Origin: Gonocerus acuteangulatus
Taxonomy: Eukaryota; Arthropoda; Insecta; Hemiptera; Coreidae
Assembly (NCBI GenBank): GCA_946811695.1
Contig: OX328131.1
Location: 6,113,588-6,177,587 of the forward strand
Reading direction: 5' to 3'
DNA: 64,000 nt
The translations under genes and the position numbers were made by a program. Shown in pieces: positions 57,087-64,000 of this stretch. Below the pieces are notes generated by a model, which ran no database searches, had not been told where the DNA came from, and worked only from the letters and a program-made list of their open reading frames with translations. Numbering within the stretch: the first letter of the stretch is position 1; each line of letters begins with the position of its first letter.

Positions 57087-60000
57087 ATGTAGTTTTATTA
57101 AATAGCAGTGACCGAACCCCGACAATCCCTACCTTGATGTAGTTTTATTAAATAGCAGTGACCGAACCCCGACAATCCCTACCTTGATGTAGTTTTATTA
57201 AATAGCAGTGACCGAACCCCGACAATCCCTACCTTGATGTAGTTTTATTAAGTAGCAGTGACCGAACCCCAACAATCCCTACCTTGATGTAGTTTTATTA
57301 AGTAGCAGTGACCGAACCCCAACAATCCCTACCTTGATGTAGTTTTATTAAGTAGCAGTGACCGAACCCCTACAATCCCTACCTTGATGTAGTTTTATTA
57401 AATAGCAGTGACCGAACCCCGACAATCCCTACCTTGATGTAGTTTTATTAAGTAGCAGTGACCGAACCCCAACAATCCCTACCTTGATGTAGTTTTATTA
57501 AGTAGCAGTGACCGAACCCCTACAATCCCTACCTTGATGTAGTTTTATTAAATAGCAGTGACCGAACCCCGACAATCCCTACCTTGATGTAGTTTTATTA
57601 AGTAGAAGTGACCGAACCCCAACAATCCCTACCTTGATGTAGTTTTATTAAATAGCAGTGACCGAACCCCGACAATCCCTACCTTGATGTAGTTTTATTA
57701 AATAGCAGTGACCGAACCCCGACAATCCCTACCTTGATGTAGTTTTATTAAATAGCAGTGACCGAACCCCGACAATCCCTACCTTGATGTAGTTTTATTA
57801 AATAGCAGTGACCGAACCCCGACAGTCCCTACCTTGATGTAGTTTTATTAAATAGCAGTGACCGAACCCCGACAATTCCTACCTTGATGTAGTTTTATTA
57901 AATAGCAGTGACCGAACCCCGACAATCCCTACCTTGATGTAGTTTTATTAAATAGCAGTGACCGAACCCCGACAATCCCTACCTTGATGTAGTTTTATTA
58001 AATAGCAGTGACCGAACCCCGACAATCCCTACCTTGATGTAGTTTTATTAAATAGCAGTGACCGAACCCCAACAATCCCTACCTTGATGTAGTTTTATTA
58101 AATAGCAGTGACCGAACCCCGACAATCCCTACCTTGATGTAGTTTTATTAAATAGCAGTGACCGAACCCCGACAATCCCTACCTTGATGTAGTTTTATTA
58201 AATAGCAGTGACCGAACCCGACAATCCCTACCTTGATGTAGTTTTATTAAATAGCAGTGACCGAACCCCGACAATCCCTACCTTGATGTAGTTTTATTAA
58301 ATAGCAGTGACCGAACCCCAACAATCCCTACCTTGATGTAGTTTTATTAAATAGCAGTGACCGAACCCCGACAATCCCTACCTTGATGTAGTTTTATTAA
58401 ATAGCAGTGACCGAACCCCAACAATCCCTACCTTGATGTAGTTTTATTAAATAGCAGTGACCGAACCCCGACAATCCCTACCTTGATGTAGTTTTATTAA
58501 ATAGCAGTGACCGAACCCCGACAATCCCTACCTTGATGTAGTTTTATTAAATAGCAGTGACCGAACCCCGACAATCCCTACCTTGGTGTAGTTTTATTAA
58601 ATAGCAGTGACCGAACCCCAACAATCCCTACCTTGATGTAGTTTTATTAAGTAGCAGTGACCGAACCCCAACAATCCCTACCTTGATGTAGTTTTATTAA
58701 ATAGCAGTGACCGAACCCCGACAATCCCTACCTTGATGTAGTTTTATTAAGTAGCAGTGACCGAAACCCCGACAATCCCTACCTTGATGTAGTTTTATTA
58801 AGTAGAAGTGACCGAACCCCAACAATCCCTACCTTGATGTAGTTTTATTAAATAGCAGTGACCGAACCCCGACAATCCCTACCTTGATGTAGTTTTATTA
58901 AGTAGAAGTGACCGAACCCCAACAATCCCTACCTTGATGTAGTTTTATTAAATAGCAGTGACCGAACCCCGACAATCCCTACCTTGATGTAGTTTTATTA
59001 AATAGCAGTGACCGAACCCCGACAATCCCTACCTTGATGTAGTTTTATTAAATAGCAGTGACCGAACCCCGACAATCCCTACCTTGATGTAGTTTTATTA
59101 AATAGCAGTGACCGAACCCCGACAATCCCTACCTTGATGTAGTTTTATTAAATAGCAGTGACCGAACCCCGACAATCCCTACCTTGGTGTAGTTTTATTA
59201 AATAGCAGTGACCGAACCCCAACAATCCCTACCTTGATGTAGTTTTATTAAGTAGCAGTGACCGAACCCCAACAATCCCTACCTTGATGTAGTTTTATTA
59301 AATAGCAGTGACCGAACCCCGACAATCCCTACCTTGATGTAGTTTTATTAAGTAGCAGTGACCGAAACCCCGACAATCCCTACCTTGATGTAGTTTTATT
59401 AAGTAGAAGTGACCGAACCCCAACAATCCCTACCTTGATGTAGTTTTATTAAATAGCAGTGACCGAACCCCGACAATCCCTACCTTGATGTAGTTTTATT
59501 AAGTAGAAGTGACCGAACCCCAACAATCCCTACCTTGATGTAGTTTTATTAAATAGCAGTGACCGAACCCCGACAATCCCTACCTTGATGTAGTTTTATT
59601 AAATAGCAGTGACCGAACCCCGACAATCCCTACCTTGATGTAGTTTTATTAAATAGCAGTGACCGAACCCCGACAATCCCTACCTTGATGTAGTTTTATT
59701 AAATAGCAGTGACCGAACCCCGACAGTCCCTACCTTGATGTAGTTTTATTAAATAGCAGTGACCGAACCCCGACAATCCCTACCTTGATGTAGTTTTATT
59801 AAATAGCAGTGACCGAACCCCAACAATCCCTACCTTGATGTAGTTTTATTAAATAGCAGTGACCGAACCCCGACAATCCCTACCTTGATGTAGTTTTATT
59901 AAATAGCAGTGACCGAACCCCGACAATCCCTACCTTGATGTAGTTTTATTAAATAGCAGTGACCGAACCCGACAATCCCTACCTTGATGTAGTTTTATTA

Positions 60001-60786
60001 AATAGCAGTGACCGAACCCCGACAATCCCTACCTTGATGTAGTTTTATTAAATAGCAGTGACCGAACCCCAACAATCCCTACCTTGATGTAGTTTTATTA
60101 AATAGCAGTGACCGAACCCCAACAATCCCTACCTTGATGTAGTTTTATTAAATAGCAGTGACCGAACCCCGACAATCCCTACCTTGATGTAGTTTTATTA
60201 AATAGCAGTGACCGAACCCCAACAATCCCTACCTTGATGTAGTTTTATTAAATAGCAGTGACCGAACCCCAACAATACCTACCTTGATGTAGTTTTATTA
60301 AATAGCAGTGACCGAACCCCGACAATCCCTACCTTGATGTAGTTTTATTAAATAGCAGTGACCGAACCCCAACAATCCCTACCTTGATGTAGTTTTATTA
60401 AATAGCAGTGACCGAACCCCAACAATCCCTACCTTGATGTAGTTTTATTAAGTAGCAGTGACCGAACCCCGACAATCCCTACCTTGATGTAGTTTTATTA
60501 AGTAGCAGTGACCGAACCCCAACAATCCCTACCTTGATGTAGTTTTATTAAATAGAAGTGACCGAACCCCGACAATCCCTACCTTGATGTAGTTTTATTA
60601 AATAGCAGTGACCGAACCCCGACAATCCCTACCTTGATGTAGTTTTATTAAATAGCAGTGACCGAACCCCGACAATCCCTACCTTGATGTAGTTTTATTA
60701 AATAGCAGTGACCGAACCCCGACAATCCCTACCTTGATGTAGTTTTATTAAATAGCAGTGACCGAACCCCGACAATCCCTACCTTG
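57087..60786. repeat. 50-bp minisatellite, ~74 copies
   Basis: Unit 'atgtagttttattaaatagc' plus 30, period 50 bp, with occasional 1-bp gains (gaaacccc) or losses (gaacccgac). Marker variants recur at fixed distances: 'ttggtgtag' and 'gaaacccc' each appear twice about 601 bp apart (58.58/59.19 and 58.76/59.36 kb). A block of about 12 units was therefore duplicated in tandem. Confidence 0.97.
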
Positions 60787-60859
60787 CATCATCTACGGTC
60801 AACGATCTCCTCTCAACAAAAGAGTAAAATTTGTATTTAAATTATTTAGGCGCTTATTT

Positions 60860-61140
60860 TTTAACTTTGTTATATTATCTTATTGCTTATTGTTTTATCT
60901 CATGTTTGTTTATTTTTTCGTATTGTTGATTATATATTTTATTATTTTTATTTTTTTTTTATTTATTATTATTATTATTTTTTTCCGTCTTATTATTACT
61001 TATTTATTTTTTTCTTTTTTCTTTTTTTATTTATTTTATTTATTTATTTTTTTTTCCTGTGCTGATGTTTAATGACTTTATGAGACTTATTAAAAGAGAC
61101 CATCGCCTAAGTTAGGGGTCTGAAACAAATAAATGGATAA
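60860..61140 (+). mobile_element. LINE 3' UTR fragment
   Basis: T-rich tract followed by 'aaaagagaccatcgcc' and 'ggtctgaaacaaataaatgg', as at 27500-27691. The 104-codon frame over the T-rich part is low-complexity (Phe/Tyr/Ile) and not a gene. Confidence 0.55.
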
Positions 61141-61320
61141 ACAAATATTCTAGTCTTCTCGTATTGACCGTGTCAGAAACTTCTTTGCCAACGTTTCGCT
61201 AGTCATACTGCTAGCTTCCTCGGGGCTTAGTCTGAGAATGAGGAAGCTGGCAGTATGACTAGCGAATCGTCGGCATAGAAGTTTCTGACACGGTCAATAC
61301 CAGAAGACAAGAATATTTGT
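61141..61320. mobile_element. Short foldback element
   Basis: ACAAATATTC at the left returns as GAATATTTGT at the right. Arms of about 80 bp share 'cgtgtcagaaacttct' and 'gctagtcatactgc'. Each arm carries a GAGGAAGC...GCGAAxCG block, a relative of the hammerhead-like motif group. Confidence 0.8.
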
Positions 61321-61385
61321 AATGACTCGGACCGTGGAAGCCTACGAGTTAAATTATATGTATATATGTTTCAAATTGTTATACA

Positions 61386-61496
61386 TTTACAGTATGTATA
61401 TACAAATTTACAGTATGTATATACAAATTTACAGTATGTATATACAAATTTACAGTATGTATATACAAATTTACAGTATGTATATACAAATTTGAA
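61386..61496. repeat. 21-bp tandem repeat, ~5 copies
   Basis: Unit 'acagtatgtatatacaaattt', perfect copies. Confidence 0.95.
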
Positions 61497-61499
61497 ATG

Positions 61500-61605
61500 C
61501 CGTTATTTTCTTGATTTATGGGATCTGAATCGTCAAATGTTCTAGACGGCACTTGAACATTGAATCAGAACATAATATGAATGAATCAACGACTACGAGC
61601 AGTAT
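61500..61605 (+). mobile_element. Repeat family X fragment
   Basis: 'gggatctgaatcgtcaaatg', 'ctagacggcacttgaac' and following bases match the family-X block at 6950-7000. Confidence 0.45.
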
Positions 61606-61627
61606 AACGGTGTTAATAGCCCTAATG

Positions 61628-61775
61628 GGGGTCTCCCGTGGTCTAGTGGCTAGCGCCTTGGATTCATAAGCGGGAGATGGTGGGTTCGATTCCCACCTCC
61701 GGCATGAATTTTCTCATCTCAGGGCTCGCTGGGAAAATTCCTCGCTACACCCTGGATGTCGGCGAAAAAAAAATA
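61628..61775 (+). mobile_element. tRNA-derived SINE, family 2
   Basis: GGTCTCCCGTGGTCTAGTGG (A box) and GGGTTCGATTCCC (B box) with body 'atttctcatctcagggctcg'-like sequence and 'ccctggatgtcggcg', then an A9 tail. The same family lies inverted at 16323-16526. Confidence 0.88.
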
Positions 61776-62489
61776 ATTAGACACACACACACACACACAC
61801 GGACAGTATAAATGGATGTTGCCTTGATCAACATTTTCATCTTTAGCTTCTGGCACGTGTCAAGAAGGCTGCATGATTTAACGTTTACAAACATTGGAGA
61901 CCTCTCAAGTTCTAATCAACATACTAGTTCATTATGTTGATAAAATTTACAAAATCAACAATTTGGGGATAGATATTTGTCGTTTTCGCAAGCTCTCTAT
62001 TAGTGACATTGTTTCTCAATCTTTGCTTGAATGTTTCATGATGTCAGTGTTGACAGACTCTGGCGGATTTAGCTTTTCTAAGGTCAATCTTCAAGTGTCT
62101 AGACAATCTAATGCGTTAGTTCTGACAGTGAATTTACTGTTGCTATATATGTATATTGCTGAAAAACTTCGTCACTGAATGTGATTGGAGAACTGTAGGC
62201 GATCACATTGTTTTTTCTTGTAAGGGCGTCTCTCTCAAGCCACGGTAGAGGTAGCACTAACAAGGGGAGCATACAGCGGTGGGGTCACTGATCCATTTTC
62301 TGGCGATTCTACATCGAAAAATAGGCGACACGTTTTCGAGCGTTCCGTCCAAAGCGCCTTAGGAGCCGAGAAATAAAATAAAATAGGTTGAAAGTGCTTT
62401 ATTTTATATATCGAGTTTAGAAAATAATATCGACATGATTCTTTCACCAATTCATTTGTCTTATGGAGTAGATTAAAGGACAAATACTA
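61776..62489. other. Unassigned DNA
   Basis: Starts with an (AC)n tract at 61784-61800. The 94-codon frame at 61894-62178 has no domain I recognise and I do not call it a gene. Confidence 0.35.
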
Positions 62490-62588
62490 CCGTTTATAAG
62501 GTCAACCTCATGACGCAACCCGAAAGTGCCTACTAGAAAATGTCACGTTTCAGAACTCATAAATGACAAAAAAAAAGTATACATCAAA

Positions 62589-62590
<2 letters not shown>
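62490..62590 (-). mobile_element. Repeat family X fragment, inverted
   Basis: On the minus strand 'gagttctgaaacgtgacatt', 'ctagtaggcac' and 'gcgtcatgaggttgacc' follow the family-X order. Confidence 0.5.

Positions 62591-62593
<3 letters not shown>

Positions 62594-62642
<49 letters not shown>
62594..62642. repeat. (TA)n microsatellite
   Basis: About 24 TA dinucleotides next to a family-X fragment, the usual neighbour of AT tracts in this window. Confidence 0.95.
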
Positions 62643-62647
<5 letters not shown>

Positions 62648-62861
62648 TATATACATAAATATATTTGTCTGTTCGATCTGGCCCAAAAATTCACCGATTT
62701 AAAAATTTATCACAGAAATACTTTGTATAATATGAAATGTCAAGTTCATTAACCCGCAGAATCTATCCGCCGAAACGTAAGTTTTTTTTATTTATGTTTT
62801 TGCTTGTTTTTATTTTAATTTGGGGTGCGGGTATGTCTGTGGTTGGAAATTTGACTGCACC

Positions 62862-63600
62862 GTTAATACCTCCATCGAGTGCTCTGGTCTAGTAGGTGAA
62901 GTGTTAATACCTCCATCGAGTGCTCTGGTCTAGTAGGTGAAGTGTTAATACCTCCATCGAGTGCTCTGGTCTAGTAGGTGAAGTGTTAATACCTCCATCG
63001 AGTGCTCTGGTCTAGTAGGTGAAGTGTTAATACCTCCATCGAGTGCTCTGGTCTAGTAGGTGAAGTGTTAATACCTCCATCGAGTGCTCTGGTCTAGTAG
63101 GTGAAGTGTTAATACCTCCATCGAGTGCTCTGGTCTAGTAGGTGAAGTGTTAATACCTCCATCGAGTGCTCTGGTCTAGTAGGTGAAGTGTTAATACCTC
63201 CATCGAGTGCTCTGGTCTAGTAGGTGAAGTGTTAATACCTCCATCGAGTGCTCTGGTCTAGTAGGTGAAGTGTTAATACCTCCATCGAGTGCTCTGGTCT
63301 AGTAGGTGAAGTGTTAATACCTCCATCGAGTGCTCTGGTCTAGTAGGTGAAGTGTTAATACCTCCATCGAGTGCTCTGGTCTAGTAGGTGAAGTGTTAAT
63401 ACCTCCATCGAGTGCTCTGGTCTAGTAGGTGAAGTGTTAATACCTCCATCGAGTGCTCTGGTCTAGTAGGTGAAGTGTTAATACCTCCATCGAGTGCTCT
63501 GGTCTAGTAGGTGAAGTGTTAATACCTCCATCGAGTGCTCTGGTCTAGTAGGTGAAGTGTTAATACCTCCATCGAGTGCTCTGGTCTAGTAGGTGAAGTG
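62862..63600. repeat. 41-bp minisatellite, 18 identical copies
   Basis: Unit 'gttaatacctccatcgagtg' plus 21, repeated 18 times without a variant that I can see, ending at 'gtgaagtg'. Perfect identity implies very recent expansion or strong homogenisation. 'TGGTCTAGTAGG' inside the unit resembles a tRNA-type A box, but there is no B box. Confidence 0.97.
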
Positions 63601-64000
63601 GTTCGGTATGCTGTATTATTTTCTTATTAGTATATTGAGCATTTTTATTGTTTAATTTTTTGTTCTGTTATTTTATTTATTTTTTTTTAGTTTTATCTAT
63701 CTGGTTAAATCTGTAATTATTATATTAATTTCATTTTTATATTTTTATAGATTATTATATTATGAGATATATTGATTTGTACGGGTTATTTTTTATTATT
63801 TTGTTTGTATATTATTTTATTTTATTTATTTAATTATTTTTGTGCCTTCGTATATTATTCATGACGTAATCTTAAACTGATAAGGACATATTATTAACTT
63901 AGGTCTCCCAGCAACTAGGCTTGTGTTGTTTTCAAGCCTCAATTACGAGGGTGAAGGAGACACCCAATTGTTAAGTTGTCCAATTTTATTTGAGAATAAT
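63601..64000. other. Unassigned AT-rich DNA
   Basis: No gene seen up to the window edge. T-rich throughout until about 63900. Confidence 0.4.

Noticed and set aside
60758..61072. Membrane-protein-like frame rich in Phe/Tyr/Ile
   Set aside because: It is a translation of a T-rich LINE 3' UTR tract.
61894..62178. 94-codon frame as a gene
   Set aside because: Isolated, no recognised motif, no related copy in the window. Possible but unsupported.
4434..63600. CRISPR array interpretation of the regular short repeats
   Set aside because: Repeats are directly adjacent with no unique spacers, there are no cas genes, and the DNA is plainly eukaryotic.

Overview
This 64-kb window is AT-rich metazoan DNA. 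The one gene I can support is a canonical animal initiator tRNA-Met. The transposon set (I/Jockey-type LINEs, an RTE-like 3' tail, Helitron-like, piggyBac-like, pogo/Tigger-like and mariner-like non-autonomous elements, tRNA- and 5S-rRNA-derived SINEs) would suit an arthropod, but nothing fixes the species. I see no intact protein-coding gene. Nearly all open frames are tandem-repeat read-through, transposon remnants or chance.

Layout. 1-30 kb is a mosaic of transposon copies and minisatellites: inverted-repeat elements (2.4-3.3, 5.7-6.7, 13.3-13.9, 21.6-22.3 kb), a 5'-truncated Jockey-like LINE with a 12-bp target-site duplication (3.75-4.35 kb), a TTAA-flanked piggyBac-like element whose two ends are filled with minisatellites (9.2-10.7 kb), and arrays with 62-, 34-, 43-, 53-, 71- and 118/124-bp units. 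It also holds SINEs of tRNA and 5S rRNA origin and Helitron-like 3' ends near 25.2 and 25.7 kb. 30.06-45.18 kb is one 15-kb higher-order satellite: about 230 copies of a 49-bp monomer in ten blocks, each followed by a piece of the 3' end of a LINE ORF2. 45-64 kb holds the LINE 3' end, SINEs, a mariner-like element whose right terminal repeat carries nine copies of a 37-bp segment, the tRNA-iMet gene (50.7 kb), an RTE-like tail, a pogo/Tigger-like MITE, a Helitron-like element, and 40-bp, 50-bp (about 74 copies) and 41-bp (18 identical copies) arrays.

Main observation. The 49-bp monomer appears to derive from the RNase H region of the LINE in which it sits. The last monomer of each block runs in frame (Ser-Leu-Ser-Ser-Leu-Gln...) into the LINE sequence, and the tenth LINE piece alone continues to the stop codon, 3' UTR and poly(A). 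The monomer has no stop codon in any forward frame and 49 is not a multiple of 3, so each frame cycles through all three phases and gives nested open frames of up to 866 codons. These are read-through, not genes. Minisatellites inside the piggyBac-like element and in the terminal repeat of the mariner-like element show the same tendency: short transposon segments in this genome become tandem arrays.

Family assignments come from reading motifs, termini and target-site duplications by eye. No database search was possible, so family names are inferences unless the termini themselves are diagnostic.
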